Of a stretch of DNA of 64,000 nt, positions 1 to 8,574 are shown one piece after another. Location of the stretch: NCBI RefSeq assembly GCF_014649495.1, contig NZ_BMTD01000009.1, positions 300,516 to 364,515 on the forward strand, in the 5' to 3' direction. Made by a program: the position numbers and the translations under genes. A model generated the notes under the pieces. It was not told where the DNA came from. It saw only the letters and a list, made by a program, of their open reading frames with translations, and did no database searches. How positions within the stretch are numbered: the first letter of the stretch is position 1; each line of letters begins with the position of its first letter. Source of the DNA: Streptomyces filipinensis (lineage in GTDB: Bacteria > Actinomycetota > Actinomycetes > Streptomycetales > Streptomycetaceae).

Positions 1-1095
1 AAACTTCCGGGCCATGACGCCATCGCCCGCCAGGCGGGCGAGCATCTGGTGACCCAGCGGGTGAGACTCCCGAGGAAAGTGGTGGAGCGCCCGATCCGCC
101 AGGTCGTCAAACGGCTGCTCATGGCCCTGCTCGTGCTGGTCGCCACCGCGCTGGTCGTCTACGTCGACCGCGACGGCTACCGCGACAACGCCGATGGCCC
201 GGTCGACCTGCTCGACGCCTTCTACTACGCGACCGTGACGCTCTCCACCACCGGATACGGCGACATCACCCCGGTCAGCGACGGCGCCAGGCTCACCAAC
301 ATCTTCGTCATCACGCCCCTGCGCGTGCTGTTCCTGATCATCCTGGTCGGCACCACGCTGGAGGTCCTCACCGAACGCACGCGGGAGGAATGGCGCCTGA
401 ACCGCTGGAGGTCCACCTTGCGTGACCACACCGTCGTCATCGGGTTCGGTACCAAGGGCCGGTCGGCGATCCAGACCGTCTGCGCGACGGGTCTGAAGAG
501 GGAGCAGGTGGTCGTGGTCGACCCGAGCGCCAAGGCGGTCGACGCCGCGAACGCCGAGGGCTATGCGGGGGTCATGGGCGACGCGACCCGCAGTGACGTG
601 CTGAAACGGGCCGAGGTGCACAAGGCCCGGCAGATCATCGTCGCCCCGCAGCGCGACGACACCTCCGTGCTCGTCACGCTGACGGCACGGCAGCTCAACC
701 GGAGCGCGAAGATCGTGGCCGCCGTGCGCGAGGAGGAGAACGCGCCGCTGCTCAAGCAGTCCGGGGCCGACGCCGTCATCACCAGCGCCAGCGCGGCCGG
801 CCGGCTGCTCGGCCTCTCCGTGCTCAGCCCCGCCGCCGGCATGGTCATGGAGGACCTGATCCAGCAGGGCAGCGGACTGGACCTCGTGGAACGCCCGGTC
901 GTCCGCAGTGAGGTGGGCAAGCGGGCCCGTGAGACCGACGACCTCGTCCTGAGCGTCGTACGCGGGCACCGGGTGCTCGGTTACGACGACCCGGCCGTCG
1001 GCACGCTCCAGCTGACCGACCGGCTCATCACGATCGTCCGTGTCACTCCCGGTGCCCAGACCACCCCGGCCGCCCGGCAGCTGTCCCGCGACTGA
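1..1095 (+). CDS. Potassium channel with RCK/TrkA-N domain (5' end outside window)
   Basis: Two-helix ion channel fused to a cytoplasmic NAD-binding RCK domain, predicted to pass K+ across the plasma membrane under ligand control. A hydrophobic helix (MALLVLVATALVVYV) is followed by a pore loop with the selectivity filter TTGYGD (bases 247-264) and a second helix (LRVLFLIILVGTTLEVL). The RCK Rossmann fold starts at VVIGFGTKGRSA, with an acidic end to strand 2 (VVVVD), and a TrkA-C-like tail follows. The frame is open to base 1 with Streptomyces-like codon use, so the true start probably lies just upstream. The GTG at 49 is the first start inside the window but has no clear ribosome-binding site. 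The family is certain; gating ligand and start are not known. Confidence 0.9.
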   Translation, partial: KLPGHDAIARQAGEHLVTQRVRLPRKVVERPIRQVVKRLLMALLVLVATALVVYVDRDGYRDNADGPVDLLDAFYYATVTLSTTGYGDITPVSDGARLTNIFVITPLRVLFLIILVGTTLEVLTERTREEWRLNRWRSTLRDHTVVIGFGTKGRSAIQTVCATGLKREQVVVVDPSAKAVDAANAEGYAGVMGDATRSDVLKRAEVHKARQIIVAPQRDDTSVLVTLTARQLNRSAKIVAAVREEENAPLLKQSGADAVITSASAAGRLLGLSVLSPAAGMVMEDLIQQGSGLDLVERPVVRSEVGKRARETDDLVLSVVRGHRVLGYDDPAVGTLQLTDRLITIVRVTPGAQTTPAARQLSRD

Positions 1096-1156
1096 CGGGG
1101 CGCCCTGGGCCCCCGGGAGCGAGCGGGTCTGCCTCGAAGACGCCGTCGGCGGGGAG

Positions 1157-1162
1157 TAGCGT
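1157..1162 (+). promoter_or_regulatory. Leaderless -10 element of the quinone oxidoreductase gene
   Basis: TAGCGT lies 7 nt before the ATG at 1170 and there is no Shine-Dalgarno sequence. This spacing puts the transcription start at or next to the start codon. Confidence 0.5.
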
Positions 1163-1169
1163 CGCGCGC

Positions 1170-2150
1170 ATGCATGCGATCACGATTCCCGAACCTGGTG
1201 GTCCTGAGGCGCTGGTGTGGGCGGAGGTCCCCGACCCGGAGCCCGGCGAGGGCGAGGTACTGGTCGAGGTGGTGGCCAGCGCCGTCAACCGTGCCGACAT
1301 CCTGCAGCGCCAGGGCTTCTACAACCCGCCGCCCGGTGCGTCCCCCTACCCCGGCCTGGAGTGCTCCGGCAGGGTCGCCGCGCTCGGCTCCGGCGTGTCC
1401 GGCTGGGCCGTCGGCGACGAGGTGTGCGCGCTGCTCTCGGGCGGCGGTTACGCGGAGAAGGTCGTCGTACCGGCCGGGCAGCTGCTGCCCGTGCCCGACG
1501 GGGTCGGCCTCACGCAGGCGGCCGCGCTGCCCGAGGTGGTCTGCACGGTCTGGTCCAACGTGTTCATGATCTCCCACCTGCGGCCCGGCGAGACGCTGCT
1601 CGTGCACGGCGGGTCCAGCGGCATCGGCACCATGGCCATCCAGCTCGCGAAGGCCGTCGGAGCCAAGGTCGCGGTGACGGCGGGCACGAAGGAGAAGCTG
1701 GAACGGTGCGCCGAGCTGGGCGCGGACATCCTCGTCAACTACCGGGAGCAGGACTTCGTCGCCGAGATCAAGCAGGCCACCGGCGGCGCGGGGGCCGATG
1801 TGATCCTCGACAACATGGGGGCGAAGTATCTGGACCGCAATGTCCAGGCGCTCGCCGTCAGCGGACGGCTCGCGATCATCGGCTTGCAGGGCGGCGTCAA
1901 GGGTGAGCTGAACATCGGCATGCTGCTGGGCAAGCGGGCCGCGATCAGCGCGACCTCGCTGCGGGCGCGGCCGCTGACCGAGAAGGCGGCGATCGTGGCG
2001 GCGGTGCGGGAGCATGTGTGGCCGTTGCTCGCCGGGGGGCATGTGCGGCCGGTCGTGGACCGCGAGCTGCCGATGCCGGAGGCGGCCGAGGGGCATCGGG
2101 TGGTGGAGGAGAGCGGGCACGTCGGCAAGGTGCTGTTGGTGGCACCCTGA
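1170..2150 (+). CDS. NAD(P)H quinone oxidoreductase, zinc-independent MDR family
   Basis: 326-aa medium-chain dehydrogenase/reductase of the quinone oxidoreductase (PIG3/QOR) branch, expected to reduce quinones or enones with NADPH in the cytosol. The N-terminal GroES-like domain (about residues 1-120) contains NRADILQRQG, which is typical of PIG3-type enzymes. The Rossmann domain carries HGGSSGIGTMAIQLAKA near residue 146. The cysteine lobe of zinc alcohol dehydrogenases is absent. ATG 1170 follows a -10 hexamer at leaderless spacing. The stop codon lies inside an 8-bp tandem repeat. The physiological substrate cannot be read from sequence. Confidence 0.93.
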   Translation: MHAITIPEPGGPEALVWAEVPDPEPGEGEVLVEVVASAVNRADILQRQGFYNPPPGASPYPGLECSGRVAALGSGVSGWAVGDEVCALLSGGGYAEKVVVPAGQLLPVPDGVGLTQAAALPEVVCTVWSNVFMISHLRPGETLLVHGGSSGIGTMAIQLAKAVGAKVAVTAGTKEKLERCAELGADILVNYREQDFVAEIKQATGGAGADVILDNMGAKYLDRNVQALAVSGRLAIIGLQGGVKGELNIGMLLGKRAAISATSLRARPLTEKAAIVAAVREHVWPLLAGGHVRPVVDRELPMPEAAEGHRVVEESGHVGKVLLVAP

Positions 2151-2202
2151 GGACCTGAGGACCTGAGGACCTGAGGACCTGAGGCCCTGACGCCCTGACG
2201 CC
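2147..2202. repeat. 8-bp tandem repeat CTGAGGAC, seven units
   Basis: Four perfect CTGAGGAC units followed by three degenerate ones (CTGAGGCC, CTGACGCC, CTGACGCC). The first unit contains the stop codon of the quinone oxidoreductase gene. Because 8 is not a multiple of 3, the array places TGA stops in all three forward frames. Confidence 0.9.
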
Positions 2203-2271
2203 CCGGCGGCACGACTGCCCGCGGCTGTGCGGGTACGGCTGCCCGCCGATGGGTGGGGCACGTCGGTGCCG

Positions 2272-3003
2272 TCAGCCTCGGCGGAGTCTGAGGGCCAGGA
2301 AGGCCAGCCCCAGACCGAGGCCTATGAGCACCAGACCGCTGCCCAGCGGGAGGAGCTGCAGGACCGGTTCGGTGGCGTCCCCGCTCTGCTGGGCGGCGGC
2401 GCTCTGGGCCGGGGTCCGGGTGGGGTCGAGGCCGGCCTGGTCCGGGACGGCCGAGGCCGACGGCGTCACGGTCGGGAGGTCCGCTGTCTCCGGCTCCTCC
2501 GGTCGGCCGCTGTCCGGAGCGCGGGTGGTCACGGGGTCGTCGTCGCCCTCCACCGCGGCCGCGGGCCCGTCCGGCCGGCCCGGTCGCAGCCGTCCCTCGC
2601 CCGCGCGGCTGCCCGCACGGGACGGCTCGACGGCCACGGGGCGGTACGAGGCGGAGGCGGAATCGGTGGGCATGGGGACGCGCGAGGCGGTGGCGGTGAC
2701 GGGACCCTGGTGGCCGTGACGGTGGCCGGGTGGGTCCGGGTGCTCGGCACCGGCACCGCCCGAGCGGGCGTCCGCCGACAGCTCCGCGGACGCCGAGCCC
2801 TCGGTGTGCTCCGCACGGCCGGGGCGGCCCTCGTCCGCGGTGGCGGCCCGGTGCGGGTGTCCCGGGGCGGCGAACCCGGCCGGGGGCTCGGCGGCGTACG
2901 CCACGGTGGCGTACAGGGGGACGGTGCCGTACGCGGGAAGGGCCGCCGCGAGGACGAGCAGCAGCCGTGCGCAGGGGAACGTGATGCGCAGCCATGGAGT
3001 CAC
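2272..3003 (-). CDS. Exported protein with C-terminal membrane anchor, function unknown
   Basis: 243-aa protein. It has an N-terminal signal segment (FPCARLLLVLAAALPAYG, likely cleaved near YAA), about 160 residues of low-complexity Pro/Ala/Ser/Thr/His/Asp sequence, and one C-terminal helix (LLPLGSGLVLIGLGLGLAFL) ending in an Arg-rich tail. The order resembles a cell-wall or surface protein held by one anchor, but I see no sortase LPXTG or LAXTG motif. The GTG start at 3003 is chosen because a perfect GGAGGT sits 7 nt upstream. It is divergent from bpa, and no catalytic motif is visible. It may be a cell-surface spacer protein. Confidence 0.7.
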   Translation of the reverse strand: MTPWLRITFPCARLLLVLAAALPAYGTVPLYATVAYAAEPPAGFAAPGHPHRAATADEGRPGRAEHTEGSASAELSADARSGGAGAEHPDPPGHRHGHQGPVTATASRVPMPTDSASASYRPVAVEPSRAGSRAGEGRLRPGRPDGPAAAVEGDDDPVTTRAPDSGRPEEPETADLPTVTPSASAVPDQAGLDPTRTPAQSAAAQQSGDATEPVLQLLPLGSGLVLIGLGLGLAFLALRLRRG

Positions 3004-3177
3004 GTCGGTGACCTCCCGGAGCCCGGATGGCGTGATCGATGGATAACCGACGGAAATAAGCCTCACATTCAATGGCAAACAGGGCATTTCAGAATGCTCC
3101 GTTGGGCCTAAACGGTGGATCAGCCCCATGAGGGGGCACCACGGTGATGAGGTGTACGGGTGCGAGAGAATGGCGGC

Positions 3178-3723
3178 ATGGAGATGCCGAGGAACGAACG
3201 GTCGCCGGAGAACCCCCAGATCCTCGTCGTGGGCCAGGACGGGATGGCGCTCGGCGGCGGCAACGGGGACGACGACTCCCGCGAGATTCCGGTGACGGAG
3301 CAGGTCGAGCAGCCTGCCAAGGTCATGCGGATCGGCAGCATGATCAAGCAGCTCCTGGAGGAGGTGCGCGTTGCTCCGCTGGACGAAGCGAGCCGGGTGC
3401 GGCTGAAGGAGATCCATGCCAGCTCCGTCAAGGAGCTGGAGGACGGCCTCGCGCCGGAGCTGGTCGAGGAACTTGAGCGGCTCTCCCTGCCGTTCACGGA
3501 TGACGCGACCCCGAGCGACGCGGAACTGCGGATCGCGCAGGCCCAGTTGGTGGGCTGGCTGGAAGGCCTTTTCCACGGGATCCAGACGACGCTGTTCGCC
3601 CAGCAGATGGCCGCGCGGGCCCAGCTGGAGCAGATGCGCCGCGCGCTCCCGCCGGGTGTGTCCGGTCACGAGGGCGGCGACGACCCCCGCGCCGCGGGCC
3701 GCTCGGGCGGTCCGTACCTGTAA
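3178..3723 (+). CDS. bpa: Bacterial proteasome activator Bpa (DUF2587)
   Basis: 181-aa homologue of Bpa/PafE, the ATP-independent ring that docks on the actinobacterial 20S proteasome and opens its gate for unfolded proteins. The disordered N-terminus (PRNERSPENPQILVVGQDG) precedes a helical core with the family segments PAKVMRIGSMIKQLLEEVR, LAPELVEELERLSLPF and ELRIAQAQLVGWLEGLFHGI. The C-terminus ends in PYL, where mycobacterial Bpa ends in the proteasome-docking motif GQYL. Its ring-shaped dodecamer assembly is known for the family, not seen here. ATG 3178 is preferred over GTG 3160 because GAGAAT sits 6 nt before it at leaderless spacing. A strong terminator follows. Confidence 0.92.
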   Translation: MEMPRNERSPENPQILVVGQDGMALGGGNGDDDSREIPVTEQVEQPAKVMRIGSMIKQLLEEVRVAPLDEASRVRLKEIHASSVKELEDGLAPELVEELERLSLPFTDDATPSDAELRIAQAQLVGWLEGLFHGIQTTLFAQQMAARAQLEQMRRALPPGVSGHEGGDDPRAAGRSGGPYL

Positions 3724-3741
3724 CGGCCGCAGCGACGAGCA

Positions 3742-3783
3742 ACGAGCGGAGCCCGGCACGGAATCGTGCCGGGCTCCGCTCGT
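3742..3783. terminator. Bidirectional terminator between bpa and the PASTA kinase gene
   Basis: Perfect 19-bp inverted repeat (3742-3760 and 3765-3783) with a GAAT loop, between two convergent genes. No U-tract follows, as is usual in Streptomyces. Confidence 0.88.
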
Positions 3784-3802
3784 CGCGTGTGGGCGGATGG
3801 TG

Positions 3803-5431
3803 TCAGGCAGGGTTGCCCGTCGAGATGGTCACCTCGATGGTGCCCGGGTCCTTCTGGTTGACGTCCGAGCCCTGGGAGGGGAACTGGTTCAGGACGGTGC
3901 CGTCGCCCCAGGTGTTGTCGTCCTGCTTGTCGACCTTGATCTTCCAGCCGGCGGCCTGGATGCAGTCCTTCACGGAGTTGATGTCCTTGTACCGGAAGTC
4001 GGGCAGCTGGACCTTGTTGGGGTCGTCCCAGGCCTCCGTCGGATTCGTGCACTTCTCCTTGTCGATCACCCGGCTCCTGTCCGGCCCGCGATAGCCGGGC
4101 TTCTGGGAGCTGGACGCGGAGGCACTCGCCCCGCCCTTGCCGGTCTGGTCGTCGCTGCCGCTGTTCAGCGTCAGCGCGACGACCAGGGCGACGACCGCGA
4201 CGAGCGACACGGCGACCGAGCCGATGATCACCGGCTTGTTGCTCTTGCCCCCGCCGGAGCCCGCGGCGGACGGCTGCTGCGAGACCGTGTACGGCGGCGG
4301 GGTCGACGCGACCTGCGGAGCCTGCGGGCCGTAGCCCATCGGAGGCGGCGTCTGGTAGCCGCCCTGCTGCGGGTAGCCGTAGGACGGGGCGGGTGTCTGC
4401 GGCGCGCCGTACGGGCCGGGGGTGTACGGCGTCTGGACCGGTCCGGGGGCCGTCGGGGCGCTCTGGCCGACCGGCGGGAACACCGCGGAGCCGACGCCCG
4501 CGCCACTCTGCGTCGGCGCGGCGCCCGACACGATGCTCGGCGCGGCCGCCTGGAAGGAGCCGGCGACGCGCAGGCACTCGTCCCGCATGGCCTCGGCGGT
4601 CGGGAAGCGCTCGTTCGGGTTCTTCTTCAGCGCGCGGGCGACCAGGGCGTCCACCGACGGCGGCAGGGACCGGTTGATCGACGAAGGAGCCACCGGCTCC
4701 TCCTGGACATGCGCGTAGGCGATCGCCAGCGGTGAGTCGGCGTCGAACGGCAGCCGCCCGGTGACCAGCTGGAACAGCATGATGCCGACCGAGTACAGGT
4801 CGGAGCGGGCGTCCACGCCACGGCCGAGGGCCTGCTCGGGGGAGAGGTACTGCGGGGTGCCGACGACCATGCCGGTCTGCGTCATCGACGTCACACCGGA
4901 CTGCATGGCGCGGGCGATGCCGAAGTCCATGACCTTGACCACGCCGCGCTTGGTCACCATCACGTTGCCCGGCTTGATGTCGCGGTGGACCAGCCCCATC
5001 TCGTGGCTGATCTCCAGCGCGGCCAGCACGTCCGCGGTGACCTTGAGCGCCTTGTCGGCCGGCATCGCGCCGTACTGCCGGATGTCCTCTTCGAGGACCG
5101 AGCCCAGCGGGCGGCCCTCGACGTACTCCATGACGATGTAGGGCGTCGTCAGACCGCCGAGATCGTCCTCGCCGGTGTCGAAGACCGAGACGATATTGGT
5201 GTGCGTGAGCTTGGCCACGGCCTGGGCCTCGCGCCGAAAGCGCTCGCGGAAGGCCTGCTCCCGGCCGAGTTCCGTGTGGAGCGTCTTGATCGCGACCTGG
5301 CGGTCGAGCACGGCGTCGTACGCCAGGTGCACCGAGGCCATGCCACCCTCGCCGAGCAAGTCGCGCAGCTGGTAGCGGCCACCGGCCAGCGCCTGTCCCG
5401 CGTACCGCCCGTGTGCGCCGTCCTGGCTCAT
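3803..5431 (-). CDS. Membrane Ser/Thr protein kinase with one PASTA domain
   Basis: 542-aa eukaryotic-type kinase. The kinase domain spans about residues 20-280: G-loop GEGGMASV (27-34), ATP lysine K49, catalytic HRD at 149-151 (VHRDIKPGNV), DFGIA, and an activation loop with SMTQTGMVVGTPQYLSPEQA. A Pro/Gln/Tyr-rich linker leads to one membrane helix (PVIIGSVAVSLVAVVALVVAL) and a single extracellular PASTA repeat at the C-terminus (QLPDFRYKDINS to TIEVTISTG). PASTA repeats in this family bind peptidoglycan fragments or lipid II, so a cell-wall sensing role is inferred; PknB-type kinases usually have three or four. ATG 5431 has GGAGAG just upstream. It is divergent from a second kinase across 343 bp. 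Confidence 0.94.
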   Translation of the reverse strand: MSQDGAHGRYAGQALAGGRYQLRDLLGEGGMASVHLAYDAVLDRQVAIKTLHTELGREQAFRERFRREAQAVAKLTHTNIVSVFDTGEDDLGGLTTPYIVMEYVEGRPLGSVLEEDIRQYGAMPADKALKVTADVLAALEISHEMGLVHRDIKPGNVMVTKRGVVKVMDFGIARAMQSGVTSMTQTGMVVGTPQYLSPEQALGRGVDARSDLYSVGIMLFQLVTGRLPFDADSPLAIAYAHVQEEPVAPSSINRSLPPSVDALVARALKKNPNERFPTAEAMRDECLRVAGSFQAAAPSIVSGAAPTQSGAGVGSAVFPPVGQSAPTAPGPVQTPYTPGPYGAPQTPAPSYGYPQQGGYQTPPPMGYGPQAPQVASTPPPYTVSQQPSAAGSGGGKSNKPVIIGSVAVSLVAVVALVVALTLNSGSDDQTGKGGASASASSSQKPGYRGPDRSRVIDKEKCTNPTEAWDDPNKVQLPDFRYKDINSVKDCIQAAGWKIKVDKQDDNTWGDGTVLNQFPSQGSDVNQKDPGTIEVTISTGNPA

Positions 5432-5774
5432 CTCTCCGTGTCCCCCACTGGCCGGCCGGCGCCTTCGCTCATCGCACGGGCCTTGATCGAATGTGTCATT
5501 CCCGGCCAAGTCTGCCCCAGGGCACTGACACGTCAAGCTCGGTGCCCGTTCCGTGACCGTACGCGCAAGAAGCGTCGCGCAAGCGTTACAGGGGGCGTAC
5601 GACCAGTGCACAGAATTTGCACGACAGCGCGTGCTACGGGTTTCATGACCGGTCCGGCTCCGGTCGGTCCGGGTTCCGGTTCCGAACCGGTGGCTCGCGC
5701 GGAGGCTGTAGCGTGGCCGACGGAGACCGTGACAACACCGCGCGCACCGCGGGCAGAAACGACGGCGAGGACTG
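5432..5774. promoter_or_regulatory. 343-bp divergent promoter region between the two kinases
   Basis: No gene is supported here. It holds a GTGCA-N7-TGCAC inverted repeat at 5606-5622 and runs of GGTCCGG/CCGGTT repeats near 5640-5690. A plausible -10 (TAGCGT, 5709-5714) would give the rightward kinase a leader of about 55 nt. The GAGGA near 5767 serves as its ribosome-binding site. Confidence 0.45.
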
Positions 5775-7430
5775 ATGGCACAGACGCAGCGCGCCCAGGG
5801 CCCGTCCGACCCCGAGGCGAGTGGCGGCGGTATGTCGGACGCGCCGGAGTTGTGGGGCAACGGCGGGCTCGTCGGCGACGGCCGGTACCGGCTGACCCAC
5901 CGGCTGGGCCGGGGCGGCATGGCCGAGGTGTTCGCGGCCGAGGACGTCCGTCTGGGCCGTACCGTCGCGGTGAAGCTGCTGCGCGCCGACCTGGCCGAGG
6001 ACCCGGTCTCCAAGGCCCGCTTCACGCGTGAGGCGCAGTCCGTCGCCGGCCTGAACCACCACGCGATCGTCGCCGTGTACGACTCCGGCGAGGACTTCGT
6101 CGGCGGCCAGTCCGTGCCGTACATCGTCATGGAGCTGGTCGAGGGCCGCACCATCCGCGATCTGCTGCTGAACGCCGAGGCACCGGGTCCCGAGCAGGCC
6201 CTGATCATCGTCTCCGGAGTGCTGGAAGCGCTCGCCTACTCGCACCAGCACGGCATCGTGCACCGCGACATCAAGCCCGCCAACGTGATCATCACCGACA
6301 GCGGTGCCGTCAAGGTGATGGACTTCGGCATCGCGCGCGCCCTGCACGGCGCCTCGACAACGATGACGCAGACCGGCATGGTCATGGGCACGCCGCAGTA
6401 CCTCTCCCCGGAGCAGGCGCTCGGCAAGGCCGTGGACCACCGCTCCGACCTGTACGCGACCGGCTGCCTGCTGTACGAACTCCTCGCGCTGCGGCCCCCG
6501 TTCACCGGCGAGACCCCGCTGTCGGTGGTCTACCAGCACGTCCAGGACATCCCCACGCCCCCGTCCCAGGTCTCCGACGCCGTGCCGCCGGAGCTGGACG
6601 GCCTGGTCATGCGCTCGCTCGCCAAGGAGCCGGACGACCGGTTCCAGACGGCCGAGGAGATGCGCGGCCTGGTCCAGTACGGCCTGCAGATGCTCTACGA
6701 GCAGGGCGCCCACACCGGCACCTGGAACACCGGCCCGGTGGAGGCCCATGACGGCCGGCACACCCCGGCGGCCGGTTTCGCGGGCACCACCGCGATGCAG
6801 CACCCGGGCGACTTCGGCGCCGGGACCGCGCAGATCCCGCAGCCGGTCCTGCCCCAGGGCTACGGCCACGGCGACGACGGCGGCTTCGAGGGGCACGGAA
6901 ACAAGGGCAGCGGCCGCGGCAAGCTGTGGATCCTCGCCGTCCTCGCGGTCATCGCCATCGCGGCGGGTGTCGCGCTGGCGCTGAAGAGCGCGGGCACCGG
7001 TACCGGCACCCACCCCGGGACGGACACCAAGCCGGCGACGACGCACTCGAAGTCCACGAAGGACCACTCGGACTCCCCGCCCCCGTCGGACGACAACACC
7101 GACCAGCCCACGGACACCGACACCGACACCAGCTCGGACACGAGTTCGGGCGGGGGCGGTTACCCGCCGTCGGACCCGCAGACCTCGCAGTCGCAGTCCA
7201 CGGGCCCCACCGACGAGCCGTCGGACCCGCAGACCTCCCCGTCGCAGTCCACGGATCCCACCACCGGCGGCACGGACACCGGCACCACCGACGGCGGCAC
7301 GGACACCGGCACCACGAACGCCGGCACCGACACCGGCACCACGAACGCCGGCACCGACGCGGGCACCACCGACGGCGGCACCACCACCGGGAACACGGCG
7401 GACGGCGGCGCGGGCGACCCCACCGGTTGA
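5775..7430 (+). CDS. Membrane Ser/Thr protein kinase with Thr/Gly-rich extracellular tail
   Basis: 551-aa kinase, paralogous to its divergent neighbour. The kinase domain covers about residues 38-300: GRGGMAEVF, VAVKLL, VHRDIKPANV, DFGIA, and TMTQTGMVMGTPQYLSPEQA in the activation loop. A linker and one membrane helix (LWILAVLAVIAIAAGVALAL) follow. The outer part has no PASTA repeat. It is Thr/Ser/Asp/Pro-rich and ends in five near-copies of the 9-residue unit GGTDTGTTD. ATG 5775 follows GAGGA. What the tail senses is unknown; it resembles flexible, possibly glycosylated wall-spanning linkers. It is convergent with the downstream phosphotransferase gene. Confidence 0.93.
   Translation: MAQTQRAQGPSDPEASGGGMSDAPELWGNGGLVGDGRYRLTHRLGRGGMAEVFAAEDVRLGRTVAVKLLRADLAEDPVSKARFTREAQSVAGLNHHAIVAVYDSGEDFVGGQSVPYIVMELVEGRTIRDLLLNAEAPGPEQALIIVSGVLEALAYSHQHGIVHRDIKPANVIITDSGAVKVMDFGIARALHGASTTMTQTGMVMGTPQYLSPEQALGKAVDHRSDLYATGCLLYELLALRPPFTGETPLSVVYQHVQDIPTPPSQVSDAVPPELDGLVMRSLAKEPDDRFQTAEEMRGLVQYGLQMLYEQGAHTGTWNTGPVEAHDGRHTPAAGFAGTTAMQHPGDFGAGTAQIPQPVLPQGYGHGDDGGFEGHGNKGSGRGKLWILAVLAVIAIAAGVALALKSAGTGTGTHPGTDTKPATTHSKSTKDHSDSPPPSDDNTDQPTDTDTDTSSDTSSGGGGYPPSDPQTSQSQSTGPTDEPSDPQTSPSQSTDPTTGGTDTGTTDGGTDTGTTNAGTDTGTTNAGTDAGTTDGGTTTGNTADGGAGDPTG
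7266..7400. repeat. 27-bp tandem repeat in the kinase tail, five units
   Basis: Five consecutive 27-bp units encode GGTDTGTTD, GGTDTGTTN, AGTDTGTTN, AGTDAGTTD and GGTTTGNTA. The unit length keeps the frame, so copy number can change without disrupting the gene. Confidence 0.85.
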
Positions 7431-7530
7431 AGGACACCCACCGCGCCCGTGACCGCGTCACCCTGAGGTGATCCGGCCGTCGCCGCGGGCGCGGGCGCGC
7501 CGGGGTGCCCCGGCCCGTGACCGCGGGCGC

Positions 7531-8574
7531 TCACCGTACGAACGCGTCGCACACCGCGTCGTACTCGCGTGTCCACCACACCGCGAGCGCCGACGCGGCC
7601 GGGAACTGGCAGTCCGCGCGCGTGTCGCCCCTTTCGTAGTGCCAGCGCAGCATCCAGAAGTCGTTCAGCCGCTCCCACCACACCCGGTGCACGGCCGCCG
7701 TCAGCTCCGCCGGCGTGGCGCGGGCCGCGCGCCGGTACGCGCGCGCGTAGGCACGCACTTTCGGCAGGTCCAGGGGGCCCGGGGGCCGGACGAAGAAGAT
7801 CGCGGCGGCACGTACGGCCTCCTCGGCGCGGGGCTGCACGCCGAGCCGGTCCCAGTCGACGATGGCCGCCGGGGCGTCGTCCTTGTAGAGCAGGTTGAAC
7901 GGGTGGAAGTCGCCGTGCACCCAGCCCACCGAGTCGCCGCGCGGCGGCCGCCGGTCCGCGTGCTGCTCCAGCAGCGCCCGGCGTTCCAGCAGCCGGTGCC
8001 GGGCGAGCTCGTCGAAGGCGTCGGCGGGGCGGTGCCGCCGTACGTGGGCGAGCAGGTCGTCGATGAGGGCGAAGGTGTCCTCCGGATCGGCGCTCTCCAC
8101 GGGATGGGGGCTCGTAGCCGGGCGGGTGCGCCCCTTGGGGGGCATCACGCGCTCCAGACAGGCGTGTACGGCCCCCAGGAGCGCCCCCAGGCGTGCACTC
8201 TCCCCGAGCGTGAGCTGGCCGCCGTGACGGTGCCTGCCGTCGATCCACGGGTGCAGGGCGTAGGCATGGCCCCCGACGACGGCGACCGTCCGGCCCTCGC
8301 GGTGCGCGAGCGGTACGGAGACCGGGACGCCGAGGTCGGCCAGGCGCTGGGTGGCGCGGTGCCGGCGCTCGATGGCGGCCGGGTCCGCGGTGTCGGGGTC
8401 GAAGTGGTGCTTGAGGAAATATCGGCCGCGGGTGGTGCGCAGCCGGTAGCCGCGGTTCAGCAGGCCCTGGTCGACCGGCTCACAGGTGAGGGCGGTACCG
8501 GCGGCGTACAGGCGGAGCAGGGCGCTGAGAGGGGGCGCATGGGGTACAAGGGGTGGTACACAAGAGCGCGGCAC
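7531..8574 (-). CDS. APH-family phosphotransferase/kinase-fold protein
   Basis: 347-aa aminoglycoside-phosphotransferase-fold protein. The Brenner motif reads WVHGDFHPFNLLY with catalytic Asp, followed by the metal-binding IVDWDRLG, which together define the family (APH/choline kinase/HipA-like). The N-lobe lysine may be in RYFLKHHF. A phosphotransfer activity on a small molecule is inferred; neither sequence nor neighbours (a kinase and the bkd operon) reveal the substrate, and no resistance role should be assumed. The GTG start at 8574 is the only plausible one in this frame. Divergent from bkdA across about 600 bp. Confidence 0.85.
   Translation of the reverse strand: MPRSCVPPLVPHAPPLSALLRLYAAGTALTCEPVDQGLLNRGYRLRTTRGRYFLKHHFDPDTADPAAIERRHRATQRLADLGVPVSVPLAHREGRTVAVVGGHAYALHPWIDGRHRHGGQLTLGESARLGALLGAVHACLERVMPPKGRTRPATSPHPVESADPEDTFALIDDLLAHVRRHRPADAFDELARHRLLERRALLEQHADRRPPRGDSVGWVHGDFHPFNLLYKDDAPAAIVDWDRLGVQPRAEEAVRAAAIFFVRPPGPLDLPKVRAYARAYRRAARATPAELTAAVHRVWWERLNDFWMLRWHYERGDTRADCQFPAASALAVWWTREYDAVCDAFVR

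Noticed and set aside
7500..7513. CCGGGG-TG-CCCCGG palindrome between the kinase and phosphotransferase genes
   Set aside because: A 6-bp stem with a 2-nt loop is too weak to call as terminator in GC-rich DNA.
7531..8574. Phosphotransferase considered as an aminoglycoside resistance gene
   Set aside because: The fold is shared by many housekeeping kinases and nothing in context points to resistance.
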